Assembly (NCBI GenBank): GCA_902576905.1
Contig: CACGWW010000011.1
Span: 1 to 51,715 of the forward strand
Source of the DNA: an uncultured Alphaproteobacteria bacterium
GTDB taxonomy: Bacteria; Pseudomonadota; Alphaproteobacteria; Rhodobacterales; Rhodobacteraceae
Direction: 5' to 3'
DNA length: 51,715 bases
The notes under the pieces are model-generated. The model saw nothing but the letters and a program-made list of their open reading frames with translations, did no database searches and was not told the origin of the DNA. Each line of letters starts with the position of its first letter. Within the stretch, counting starts at the first letter, position 1. Both the position numbers and the translations under genes were made by a program. Positions 8,823 through 17,417 of this stretch are shown piece after piece.

Positions 8823-9200
8823 ATGGATTTAAATGCTGTTGAACAATTAAAAAACGTGCTTTCTTCCATAACTATCGAAAAAGACCAGATTATCTATAAA
8901 GAGGGCGAGCCTCTCGGTGATGGGTATATTTTGTCGCTAGGCAAAGTGCAGCTCTTTAAGAATACTAGCGATGGAAAACTAGCCGAAAAACAAACTATTA
9001 ACTCTATGCAGGTTTTTGGGGTTTGGAATTCTATATTAGGAAATAACGTAAGACTATTTACCGCTAAGGCTTTGGAAAAGTCATCCGCGTTAATTATACC
9101 AAAAGCTACCCTTGATAAAAAATTGTTAACTCTTGACCCTTTTCTTAGGCTGCTATTTAGACAAGCACTTACTCATAACGAAAATTTTGGTTCGCCATGA
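8823..9200 (+). CDS. Stand-alone cyclic-nucleotide-binding-like domain protein
   Basis: 125 residues from the ATG at 8823. The longer in-frame start at 8763 gives a hydrophobic lead with no Shine-Dalgarno. The sequence reads as a cupin-like cNMP-binding domain (EGEPLGDGYILSLGKVQLF near residues 27-45), but ends where CRP/FNR proteins would begin their helix-turn-helix. It therefore cannot be a conventional transcription factor. The phosphate-binding cassette is weak, so ligand binding is uncertain. Confidence 0.65.
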   Translation: MDLNAVEQLKNVLSSITIEKDQIIYKEGEPLGDGYILSLGKVQLFKNTSDGKLAEKQTINSMQVFGVWNSILGNNVRLFTAKALEKSSALIIPKATLDKKLLTLDPFLRLLFRQALTHNENFGSP

Positions 9201-9215
9201 CTTACTTTTAAATAA

Positions 9216-10403
9216 TCAGCCTGTTTTAAGTCTAAAAAACCCAAATTGACGAGAAAAGAATATCAAACCTAAGACTGGTCCAGGCAATAAGATCCAAACA
9301 AAATACAGACCAAGAGATTCATGAAAGTTGGTGGTCAGGAAGATAGTTATCATACTGATCGAGAAGCCAACACAATTCTGAGTAGTTAAAGCGGTCCCAA
9401 CTAAATGTTGTGGGCAAACACTTGCGGAAATTGCCGAAAATTGAGGTGAGTCAGAAATAACGAAAAATCCCCATAGCATCAGTAAACATAAATCAAGAAA
9501 AAAACTATGATTGCCTAACAGTGGATAAATTAAGCAGATGGAAAGGCTAAAGGCTAGTGATAGTGAGGCAACTCTGCTGCTATTTAAAGATTTTGCTAAA
9601 ATTCCACCCAAGACACAACTTATAAAACCTAAGCCAATTATTAGGAAGCTTAATAATGAAACAATAAACTCTTGATTATGAATTTGATGCTTTGACACCG
9701 ATATCGCTATTAGAATTGGGACACAAGTCCAAAAAGCATATAACTCCCACATGTGTCCAAAGTAGCCAACTGCAGAAGCTATATATTTTCTGTTTTTTAA
9801 CAGTTCGCTGAATTGGTCTAAAAGTCGAAAAGAGGGTTTTTTGCTTATTACTAAATGAGATCCGTCACCCATAAGATATATTGTAATTCCTGCAATGTAG
9901 CATAGCCCAGAAGTAAGTATAACGGTATATTGCCAATCAAATGAAATACCTAAAGCTCTTATAAGGTAGGGTAAAGATGAACCTAGGACTAACATGCCTA
10001 CAAGAAGCCCTAACGTGTTGGGCGCCTTCTGAGGGTTCCAACTAATAATTAGTTTCATGCCAATTGGGTATATTCCTGCTAGCGCCACCCCAACAACTAA
10101 TCGAGAAAAAATAACAAAAGTAAAAGAAATTTCGTCAAATACGACTAAAGCATTGGATGTTGCCCCTAAGAAACAGCAAAGCATTACAATTCGTGATGGT
10201 TTAAACTTGTCTGCAAATCCAGTTACTGAAAAGAGTAGTGTGCCAACAATAAAACCAAATTGAACAGAATTTGTTAACAAACCGAGATCACTGGTTGAAA
10301 GCATCCATATTTGTTCGATCTGTTTCAATACACCGTTGGTGCTGAACCACAACGAAGTACCAAACATTTGGGCTACAACTATTAGTAAAATAGGATTATT
10401 CAT
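9216..10403 (-). CDS. MFS transporter
   Basis: 395 residues with about twelve hydrophobic segments. The loop motif between segments 2 and 3 (GFADKFKPSRIV) matches the MFS A-motif region, and a Ser/Lys-rich central loop (around residues 185-200) separates the halves. The start overlaps the enoyl-CoA hydratase stop by 8 nt, so the two are co-translated. It probably moves the substrate or product of that pathway. Substrate unknown. Confidence 0.87.
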   Translation of the reverse strand: MNNPILLIVVAQMFGTSLWFSTNGVLKQIEQIWMLSTSDLGLLTNSVQFGFIVGTLLFSVTGFADKFKPSRIVMLCCFLGATSNALVVFDEISFTFVIFSRLVVGVALAGIYPIGMKLIISWNPQKAPNTLGLLVGMLVLGSSLPYLIRALGISFDWQYTVILTSGLCYIAGITIYLMGDGSHLVISKKPSFRLLDQFSELLKNRKYIASAVGYFGHMWELYAFWTCVPILIAISVSKHQIHNQEFIVSLLSFLIIGLGFISCVLGGILAKSLNSSRVASLSLAFSLSICLIYPLLGNHSFFLDLCLLMLWGFFVISDSPQFSAISASVCPQHLVGTALTTQNCVGFSISMITIFLTTNFHESLGLYFVWILLPGPVLGLIFFSRQFGFFRLKTG

Positions 10404-11214
10404 TCATCGAAAAACGTTTGTCTCTAAACTTTATAGCTTCTCGCATTCCTTCTTTTCTCGCAATTTCCATAAAATTTTTTTTGTCTGGCGATCCCTGGGA
10501 TTCTATCTGGTAATCTATCTCAAGACTATTTTCCAAAGATTCATGAATTCCTGCAGTCTCAAAAATTTGGTTAATAGCCTTTTTCGTTCTTTTGACTAAG
10601 GTGGGATCAATAACTGATATATGTTTCGCAATTTGCACCGACCTATGCAATACTTGATCGTTTTCGGTTATCTCGGTAACAATTCCTAATTCAAGAGCTG
10701 TTGATGCTGATATATCGTCTTTCCCTAATAGAATTATTGCTTTTGCTGCTTTCATGCCGATTACCCAGGGCAATAGCATTGTAACTATTCCCGCTCCGAA
10801 CTTTAGTTCAGGCTCACCGAAAAAGGAGTCTTTCGAACAAATTGTAAAATCACAAGCAAGAGATAGTTCAAATGCGCCGGCCAAACACGCTCCCTTTACT
10901 GCCGCTATTGTTGGCTTTGGGCTATTCCAAAAACGCATGATAGTTCGATGGTCTAATTCAAGGATTGGCTTCCATTCCTTACCTTCAGGGGCTTTTTCCA
11001 TTTGATCTTTCAAATCAAATCCGGAAGAAAAGGTATCGCCTTGACCGGTAATTAATATAACCCGAACCTTTTCATCACTTTCTGCTCTGTCTAGTAAAAT
11101 ATTAATCTGTTCTAAAGTTTCTGCATCAAGAGCATTGCGTCTTTCTGGTCTATTTATAGTAAGTATGGCTATGTTGCCACTTACTGAATAAAGAATTTTA
11201 TTAGAATTTTTCAT
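10396..11214 (-). CDS. Enoyl-CoA hydratase/isomerase family protein
   Basis: 272 residues, crotonase fold. NRPERRNALDAET near residues 21-33, the oxyanion-hole strand with SSGFDLKDQ, and GACLAGAFELSLACDF are typical. EPELKFGAG is the position that in hydratases carries a catalytic glutamate. An AGAAGGG Shine-Dalgarno lies about 12 nt upstream. It may act in beta-oxidation or in dicarboxylic/aromatic acyl-CoA breakdown; the exact reaction cannot be told from sequence. Operon with the downstream MFS gene. Confidence 0.88.
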   Translation of the reverse strand: MKNSNKILYSVSGNIAILTINRPERRNALDAETLEQINILLDRAESDEKVRVILITGQGDTFSSGFDLKDQMEKAPEGKEWKPILELDHRTIMRFWNSPKPTIAAVKGACLAGAFELSLACDFTICSKDSFFGEPELKFGAGIVTMLLPWVIGMKAAKAIILLGKDDISASTALELGIVTEITENDQVLHRSVQIAKHISVIDPTLVKRTKKAINQIFETAGIHESLENSLEIDYQIESQGSPDKKNFMEIARKEGMREAIKFRDKRFSMNE

Positions 11215-11267
11215 TAAGTAATCATAACCCTTCTTAATAATAAAAGCGATGTTAACTCATACAAAGA

Positions 11268-12149
11268 TTAGTTTTTGGCTGTCAGACTTCCTAAATCCTT
11301 ATTCTGCTTGGCAGAGGAGGTGTAAGTTACATACAATGATGATAGTATGATCAATGCAGCGCCTACAGTGAACCATAAGCTAATTGTCTCTCCAAAGAAA
11401 ATAAATCCTATACCGGATGCCCAAACTATTTGGACATAGGAGATAGGTTGAGTAATTGTAATAGGAGCCAGCTTTAAGGCAATTGTCATTGTGAAATGAC
11501 CGGCAGTTGCAAACAAAGCCACAACACCCAAAAATAATACTTCTTGAAGGCTTGGAGTTACCCAAAAAGCTATTGCAAATGGAGCTAATGTAAGGGTCAC
11601 AATGAAATTCAGTGCAACAAGAATTTCCAAAGTGCTCTCTGTTTCTGATAATTTTTTTGCCAATATATATGATGCAGCAAAAAACAGTGTAGCTATTATC
11701 ATCGACAATTGACCTGTCGCTATACCACTAGTTGTAGGTCTTATAATTATAATCATGCCGATCATACAAATAGCTAATGCACCAATAATACTAGTAGAAA
11801 GGGTTTCCTTTAAAAAAATAAATGCAGCTATTGAAACAAAAATTGGAGTTATATAGCCTATTGCCGTAACCTCAGAAACTGGGATTCTTGCCATTGCAAA
11901 AAACCAAAGAATAACTCCAAAACCGTGAGCTAAACCTCTAGACCAATAAACCCGTCTATTGCTTCTATTTCGTTCTAAAATGAACATTCTTACTATTAAT
12001 GGAATAAAGAATATCGTACTAATTATGTATCGAATAAATGCAGCTACAGGTGCAGGAATATCACTGCCAATGTACCTTACTATGCCCGTAACAATTGCAA
12101 AAAGCAGTGTAGTAACCACCATCCAAAAAATTGCCTGTAGATTTTTCAT
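11268..12149 (-). CDS. EamA/DMT-family transporter
   Basis: 293 residues, ten predicted membrane segments in two EamA repeats; first repeat ends with FIFLKETLSTSI, second with FIFFGETISLW. Both show the usual (K/G)E motif before the last segment. Inner-membrane metabolite exporter of unknown substrate. Divergent from the YedK-like gene, with a 69-bp shared upstream region. Confidence 0.88.
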   Translation of the reverse strand: MKNLQAIFWMVVTTLLFAIVTGIVRYIGSDIPAPVAAFIRYIISTIFFIPLIVRMFILERNRSNRRVYWSRGLAHGFGVILWFFAMARIPVSEVTAIGYITPIFVSIAAFIFLKETLSTSIIGALAICMIGMIIIIRPTTSGIATGQLSMIIATLFFAASYILAKKLSETESTLEILVALNFIVTLTLAPFAIAFWVTPSLQEVLFLGVVALFATAGHFTMTIALKLAPITITQPISYVQIVWASGIGFIFFGETISLWFTVGAALIILSSLYVTYTSSAKQNKDLGSLTAKN

Positions 12150-12218
12150 TTATTTTCTTTCTGCTTTGTTGTTATTCTCTTTTACACAAATGGTCAAAGA
12201 TTAATATTAGGGGTGAAA

Positions 12219-12800
12219 ATGTGTGGAAGGTTTGTACTTTCAAATTTTACTGATGTTAAAGACTTTCATAATATTTTAATTGAACCGTCTTATAATATTG
12301 CGCCCTCACACACTACATTAATTTTTAATCAGGAGATGAGGCCAGATTTTTTAGAGTGGGGCTATTCTCCCATTTGGGCAAAAAAGCCTATAAATTTAAT
12401 AAATGCCAAATATGAAAGTTTGGATATTAAACCCAGTTTTAAGGATTATGAAACCTGCGTCTTTATTGCGGATGGCTGGTTCGAATGGCAAAAGAACTCT
12501 AGCGGCGAAAAGCATCCAATATTTATTCATGCTGATAATGAAATTTTTTATTTTGCTGGTATTAAAAATGCTTCTGGAGCAGCTATAGTCACGATTAACG
12601 CTCATCCAAGCTTGACTAATATTCACCACAGACAACCGATGTTTTTAGATCGGCTGGAAACATCTTTTTGGCTAAAAGATAAACGAAAAGTTTCCTCATC
12701 TAGTTTATTGGAAAGAATAAAATCTCACCCAGTCAGTAAATATGTTAACTCGCCGATAAATAATGACCAAAGATGTATTTTGGAAACCGATTTAGAGTAA
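12219..12800 (+). CDS. yedK: SOS-response-associated peptidase / abasic-site shield, YedK/HMCES family
   Basis: 193 residues if begun at the ATG that places cysteine at position 2 (MCGRF); upstream GTG 12213 would bury it, and the family needs an N-terminal Cys after Met removal. Conserved elements: YNIAPS (N26), NAKYES, DGWFEW (E89) and NIHHRQPM (H136/H137). The usual R-M-P near the histidine is R-Q-P here. Family function: covalent thiazolidine crosslink to abasic sites in single-stranded DNA. Confidence 0.92.
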   Translation: MCGRFVLSNFTDVKDFHNILIEPSYNIAPSHTTLIFNQEMRPDFLEWGYSPIWAKKPINLINAKYESLDIKPSFKDYETCVFIADGWFEWQKNSSGEKHPIFIHADNEIFYFAGIKNASGAAIVTINAHPSLTNIHHRQPMFLDRLETSFWLKDKRKVSSSSLLERIKSHPVSKYVNSPINNDQRCILETDLE

Positions 12801-12812
12801 TCAAAATCATTT

Positions 12813-13946
12813 TCATAATGTTTGTTTCAAGATTTCCGTAAATCGCTCAAAGTCGTTAGTATTGTTCCATAAGTGAGGTGTAATTCTTAAATTGCCACCT
12901 CTCTCAGAGACAAATATTTTGTTTTCTGCCAAAGTTTCAAGAATGTTTTTCGGAGCTTTATAAGGTAGTTTTGCACCTATAAAATGAGGCCCTCTATTTT
13001 CAGGTCTTGGAATTTGCAACCCCAAATCGCTTAGCTTTTTACAGAGATTTAGATTTGAGTTATAGAGAGTGTTCTGAATGTTGGGTATACCCCATTTCTG
13101 TATTTGACGGAGTGCCTCTAGCACACCGGGAATAAGAGAAAAATTTGATCTTTGCCCCATATCATACCTGATTGCTCCAGGTTCATAATAATCCTGGTAA
13201 TCGACGAGATTTGCAAAATCCTTACTGTTTTTTCTTGTTATCCAGCCTTCTTCAAGTGGCTCCCCATTATGGAATTTAGGGGAAACATAAAGAAATCCAG
13301 TTGAGTAGGGGCCAAGCATCCATTTATAATTTGCTACAATTGCAAAAGCAGGATCTATTTCACTAAGGTCTATATCAAAAGCGCCTGCGGATTGGGTAAG
13401 GTCAACAACGAGCTCAGTTTTACATTCCAAGCATTTTGCTTTCACTTTTTCTAAATCTATTAATGATCCATTTGTCCACAATACATTTGCCGTTGCGCAA
13501 ACGCTAAACCGTTCATCTAAAGCGTCGATTATATGATCTGTGGCTGCTTCACCATCAGGGACATTTACAGTTTTGATCTCAGCACCTTTCTGCTTAGCTA
13601 TACGCCGCCACGGATAGACATTAGATGGAAACTGATCAGATAGAACAAGTATTTTTGATCCCGCTGAAATCTGTAAATTTTTTGCGGCAGTCTGAACACC
13701 ATAAGAAGCAGAGGGAATAATAGCTATATTAGTTCCAACTGTATGCATAAGGTTTGAAAATAAATTTCGAGCCTCTTCTATATCATCAAAAAAATTGCTT
13801 ATCTTGAGTTTCCATGGATTGGCTTTTAAACGACTTCCGCTATCTATGGCAGTGACAACGCTGTTTAAAAGGGGGGACATGTATGCAGTATTTAAATATG
13901 CGACGTCTTCAGGAATATCAAAAAGATGTCTTTGGCAAGGGATCAT
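12813..13946 (-). CDS. Aminotransferase class V-fold PLP enzyme
   Basis: 377 residues. PLP-binding features: D182 and Q185 (VDLTQSAGAF) and the Schiff-base lysine K208 in ANYKWMLGP. This resembles the kynureninase/cysteine desulfurase superfamily, but the exact reaction is not recognisable. It starts 15 nt after the class III aminotransferase stop, so it is the last gene of the long minus-strand run. It may process the amino-acid product of the hydantoin/pyrimidine pathway. Confidence 0.8.
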   Translation of the reverse strand: MIPCQRHLFDIPEDVAYLNTAYMSPLLNSVVTAIDSGSRLKANPWKLKISNFFDDIEEARNLFSNLMHTVGTNIAIIPSASYGVQTAAKNLQISAGSKILVLSDQFPSNVYPWRRIAKQKGAEIKTVNVPDGEAATDHIIDALDERFSVCATANVLWTNGSLIDLEKVKAKCLECKTELVVDLTQSAGAFDIDLSEIDPAFAIVANYKWMLGPYSTGFLYVSPKFHNGEPLEEGWITRKNSKDFANLVDYQDYYEPGAIRYDMGQRSNFSLIPGVLEALRQIQKWGIPNIQNTLYNSNLNLCKKLSDLGLQIPRPENRGPHFIGAKLPYKAPKNILETLAENKIFVSERGGNLRITPHLWNNTNDFERFTEILKQTL

Positions 13947-13961
13947 GTGTTCTTTTTTAAA

Positions 13962-15245
13962 CTAGGAAATTGCTGCAATGCCCTCAGCCGCTTTTTTAAA
14001 TGCGCTATCAGTTTTCTGAAGATCTTCTTTGGTAAGCGCAAGGTGTGTATAAAGTTTGGCATCGGCTTTGAGAATTCCGAGTTCTCTAACTATTTGATTG
14101 AAAGTTTTTGAGTATTCAGCCTTATTTTTCTTTGTATCACGGTAATTAATAACAGGTGTTTCAGAAAAAATGATATCGAAAAGTGTTGGGTCGCCAACAA
14201 TTTGAAACTCTATATTATTACTTTTAAGATGTTTTGTAATGCTATCAATTAAAAACCGCCCGTTTTCTCTTATCCTATTATAAGCACCATCTCTCCTAAG
14301 TATCTCCATGGTTTTTAAACCAGCTACTGCTGCCAAGGGATTTCCACTAAGAGTACCGATTTGGAAAGTAAACTTTTCTTCGCCAACAATATTTTTGTCA
14401 AAATGGTTCATAATTTCTTTTTCACCGGCAATAGCCGCTAAAGGTAAGCCACCTCCAATGATCTTCCCAAGCGTGCATAAATCAGGCACTACTTCATACA
14501 GCTCCTGTGCCCCGCCATAGGCCAACCTAAAACCAGTAACTATTTCGTCAAAAATCAAAAGCGCACCAATTCTTTTTGTTTCAGCCCTAAGATGCTCTAA
14601 AAATCCTTTTATTGGCGGAATTATTCTTTGAAGCGGCTCTACAATTACCCCAGCAATTTGATCTGAATACTCATTCATTATTTCCGTAGCGACTTGAGGA
14701 TCGTTAAATGGTGCAACCAAAATATCATCTCTAACGGTTTCAGGTATTCCCGCGGAATCCGGCACTGCCAATGGGAAATTTACCATTTTGTTAGGTGCAA
14801 GACTCATTAATGAGTCTCCACTCATCCCATGATACCCTCCCTCAAATTTGAGGATTTTATTTCTACCTGTATGTGCTCTCGCCAATCGCATCGCATACAT
14901 ATCAGCTTCACCACCAGAGCTTACAAATCTAATCTGCTCGGCACATTTCACTGCGTTACAAATTTCTTCAGCTAACTCTATTCCTTTTGAATTATTGGTA
15001 AAAAAAGTAAGACCTTCACCGAGTTGGGCCCGTATAGCATCCAATACTTCTTCATTTCCATGACCCAGTATCATTGGTCCTGAACCAATTAAAAAATCGA
15101 TATATTCTTTATTGTCTTCATCCCATACACGTGAACCTAACCCTCTTTTTAGACTGATGCTAGGATCAAAATTGCCAAAACCTGCACCTGGAAGAACCTT
15201 CTGTGCTCTGCTTTGCCATTCTTTTAGGGATATATTTTTATTCAT
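13962..15245 (-). CDS. Class III aminotransferase (glutamate-1-semialdehyde aminomutase-like)
   Basis: About 427 residues from ATG 15245; an ATG at 15257 is also in frame but begins 4 nt after a terminator hairpin. Class III signatures (numbered from the longer start): D237 in LLIFDEIVTGFR and PLP lysine K265 in LGKIIGGGLP. The normal SGSEA phosphate-binding motif reads SSGGEA. GSA aminomutase proper acts in heme synthesis, but the catabolic operon suggests an omega-transaminase, for example for beta-alanine or beta-aminoisobutyrate released by the ureidopropionase-like enzyme. That assignment is inference. Confidence 0.85.
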   Translation of the reverse strand: MNKNISLKEWQSRAQKVLPGAGFGNFDPSISLKRGLGSRVWDEDNKEYIDFLIGSGPMILGHGNEEVLDAIRAQLGEGLTFFTNNSKGIELAEEICNAVKCAEQIRFVSSGGEADMYAMRLARAHTGRNKILKFEGGYHGMSGDSLMSLAPNKMVNFPLAVPDSAGIPETVRDDILVAPFNDPQVATEIMNEYSDQIAGVIVEPLQRIIPPIKGFLEHLRAETKRIGALLIFDEIVTGFRLAYGGAQELYEVVPDLCTLGKIIGGGLPLAAIAGEKEIMNHFDKNIVGEEKFTFQIGTLSGNPLAAVAGLKTMEILRRDGAYNRIRENGRFLIDSITKHLKSNNIEFQIVGDPTLFDIIFSETPVINYRDTKKNKAEYSKTFNQIVRELGILKADAKLYTHLALTKEDLQKTDSAFKKAAEGIAAIS

Positions 15246-15260
15246 TTGTTTCTTCATTTG

Positions 15261-15292
15261 AAAAAGGGCAGACTATTGGTTCTGCCCTTTTT
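15261..15292 (-). terminator. Strong hairpin after the NMT1/ThiY-type binding-protein gene
   Basis: AAAAAGGGCAGA (15261-15272) and TCTGCCCTTTTT (15281-15292) form a perfect 12-bp stem with an 8-nt loop. Read on the minus strand the stem ends in a T-run, so this is a typical intrinsic terminator. It lies between the binding-protein gene and the aminotransferases, so the latter probably depend on read-through or a separate promoter. Confidence 0.85.
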
Positions 15293-15311
15293 GCTAAATA
15301 TTAGTTTGGAT

Positions 15312-16304
15312 CTATTTTAAAGCGGCATCCGTAATCTCGTGGGTCCATGCGCCAACTGGTTTTTTAGTAATAACAGGATCGGACCCTCCCTTAAGAAGTG
15401 TTGCCACTGTCCTGTCAAAATCGGCAGGTTCAAGTGCTCCATTTGACCCTGCGGTAAGCTTAGCAATTTCGCCCATCATCCTCTTCTGGTGTTTCTCGGT
15501 TTGAGCACCGGTAGCGTCATTATCTAACACTATTTCAGCGGCTCCGTCTGGATTACTCTCTGCCCACTTCCAACCCTTCATAGAAGCTCTTACAAATCGT
15601 ACCATTTGATCTTTAAAACTTGCATCCTTTAAGCGATCTTCAAGAACGTAAATACCATCTTCTAGAGTAGCTACTCCTTGGTCCTGATACTTGAAAACAA
15701 CGAGATCATCTGGTGTTAAGCCAGCATCAATGACCTGCCAATACTCATTGTAAGTCATCGTAGAGATGCAATCGGCTTGTTTTTGCAAGATTGGGTCCAC
15801 GTTAAAGCCTTGCTTAAGGATCGTAACGCCATCAGATCCTCCGTTTGTAGGAATCCCTAGCTGGCTCATCCATGATAGGAATGGATATTCATTACCAAAA
15901 AACCATACTCCTATTGTCTTTCCTCGGAAATCTGCAGGCGATTTAATTCCAGTCTCTTTTCTGCAGGTAAGCTGTAAACCTGAAGACTTAAATGGCTGAG
16001 CGATGTTTACAATTGGAACGCCTTTTTCTCTAGCTGCTAGCGCTGAAGGCATCCAATTAAGCATTAAATCTGCACCGCCACCTGCGAGCACCTGTGGAGG
16101 GGCGATATCGGGACCACCAGGCTTAATAGTAACGTCTAAACCTTCGTCAGCATAGTAACCTTTATCTTTAGCTACATAATATCCTGCAAACTGTGCCTGA
16201 GTAACCCACTGTAATTGTAAGGTGAGCTTGTCAGCAGCATTTGCAGTGATGCTACTTAGAGCTAAAAGCAATGCACCTAAAAGGCCTCCTAAAACTTTTT
16301 TCAT
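15312..16304 (-). CDS. ABC transporter substrate-binding protein, NMT1/ThiY type
   Basis: 330 residues with a Sec signal peptide (hydrophobic residues 5-20, cleavage likely after TANA at residue 23). The mature domain begins with LTLQLQWVTQAQFAGYY, typical of periplasmic proteins that bind pyrimidine-like, nitrate/taurine or riboflavin-type ligands. An AAGGAGA Shine-Dalgarno precedes the ATG. It sits after both permeases in the operon and before a strong terminator. With the dihydropyrimidinase and ureidopropionase-like genes upstream, a pyrimidine, hydantoin or similar heterocycle is the best guess for the ligand. Confidence 0.88.
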   Translation of the reverse strand: MKKVLGGLLGALLLALSSITANAADKLTLQLQWVTQAQFAGYYVAKDKGYYADEGLDVTIKPGGPDIAPPQVLAGGGADLMLNWMPSALAAREKGVPIVNIAQPFKSSGLQLTCRKETGIKSPADFRGKTIGVWFFGNEYPFLSWMSQLGIPTNGGSDGVTILKQGFNVDPILQKQADCISTMTYNEYWQVIDAGLTPDDLVVFKYQDQGVATLEDGIYVLEDRLKDASFKDQMVRFVRASMKGWKWAESNPDGAAEIVLDNDATGAQTEKHQKRMMGEIAKLTAGSNGALEPADFDRTVATLLKGGSDPVITKKPVGAWTHEITDAALK

Positions 16305-16322
16305 ATACTTTCTCCTTATGTT

Positions 16323-17417
16323 TTAATTCCCTCTTATTGAAGGATGCCAGAATGTTAACCTTTTTTCAATAAAAGTTATTATTCCGTAGGTAATAGTGCC
16401 TACTAGCGCCGCAACAGTTATTTCAGCCCAAACCATATCTAAGTTCATTCTTCCGACCTCAGTTGAAATTCTGAACCCTACCCCGACAATAGGTGTTCCA
16501 AAAAACTCAGCTACAATTGCTCCTATTAATGCAAGTGTGGAATTTATTTTTAGCGCATTGAATATAAAGGGAGCAGCTCCATGAAGCCGTAAAAAAAATA
16601 ATGTTTGCGAATATGACGCCCCATATATCTTCATTAGATCTTTCTCAATTTGGCTGCTAATGCTCAAACCCGTTATTGTATTTACAAGCATTGGGAAAAA
16701 AGTCATTATCACAACTACCGCTGCCTTAGACTCCCAATCAAAACCAAACCACATAACCATAATTGGTGCCACTCCAATAATAGGCAATGCTGAAATAAAA
16801 TTCCCTATAGGTAATAAGCCTCGCTTCAAAAAAGGAGAGCTATCAATCAAAATAGCAATGAGAAGCCCACTGCTACAACCTATTAAATAACCAATTAAAG
16901 CGGATTTTACAAAAGTTTGAATAAAGTCTGCCCATAATATATCTAGAGAAGCAACAAACTTGACTCCAATCACGCTGGGAGAAGGTAATATTACAACTGG
17001 AATTTTTAGCCCCACAGTAGCTACCTCCCAGAAAAAAATTATCCATACACCAAAAAAAATGGGGGCTACAAAGTTTCTTATGGTACTTAAATAATTAGTC
17101 TCAAATTGTTTTTGCATTATTTTTTCAACTGCAAGCCAGCTATACAACCAAGAAGAGAAGATAAGAGGCCAACTTCCATTTGGAAGATCTTCATAAAGAT
17201 TTAGAATAACAAATATTATTGTGGCTACGCCAATAAATAAATCGTAGTAAAAAGACGCAAAAAAAGGAAAAAAAAGTCTTAGGCCTAATAAAATTCCGAC
17301 AATAGAAAGTATCAAAACAATGATGTTTGACTCTGAAAACCAAATAGTAGAGCTAACAAAGCAAATGGCTGAAAAAAGTAGAGCAAAAGTTAATAAAATA
17401 TTGCTAAGCTTCTTCAT
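16323..17417 (-). CDS. ABC transporter permease with extra N-terminal membrane region
   Basis: 364 residues. Residues about 1-100 add three or four hydrophobic segments before a standard binding-protein-dependent permease domain (from about residue 118). The permease motif in the EAA loop region reads KIYGASYSQTLFFLRLHGAAPF. Typical partners are near 250-300 residues, so the N-terminal extension is notable. It overlaps the upstream permease by 14 nt. It forms the channel with that permease and the ATPase. Confidence 0.9.
   Translation of the reverse strand: MKKLSNILLTFALLFSAICFVSSTIWFSESNIIVLILSIVGILLGLRLFFPFFASFYYDLFIGVATIIFVILNLYEDLPNGSWPLIFSSWLYSWLAVEKIMQKQFETNYLSTIRNFVAPIFFGVWIIFFWEVATVGLKIPVVILPSPSVIGVKFVASLDILWADFIQTFVKSALIGYLIGCSSGLLIAILIDSSPFLKRGLLPIGNFISALPIIGVAPIMVMWFGFDWESKAAVVVIMTFFPMLVNTITGLSISSQIEKDLMKIYGASYSQTLFFLRLHGAAPFIFNALKINSTLALIGAIVAEFFGTPIVGVGFRISTEVGRMNLDMVWAEITVAALVGTITYGIITFIEKRLTFWHPSIRGN

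Noticed and set aside
12219-12800. SOS promoter (LexA box) for the YedK-like gene
   Set aside because: No convincing LexA-type repeat was seen in the 69-bp upstream region.
13962-15245. Heme-pathway glutamate-1-semialdehyde aminomutase (hemL)
   Set aside because: Altered SGGEA motif and a catabolic operon context; alphaproteobacteria usually make 5-aminolevulinate by HemA (Shemin) instead.
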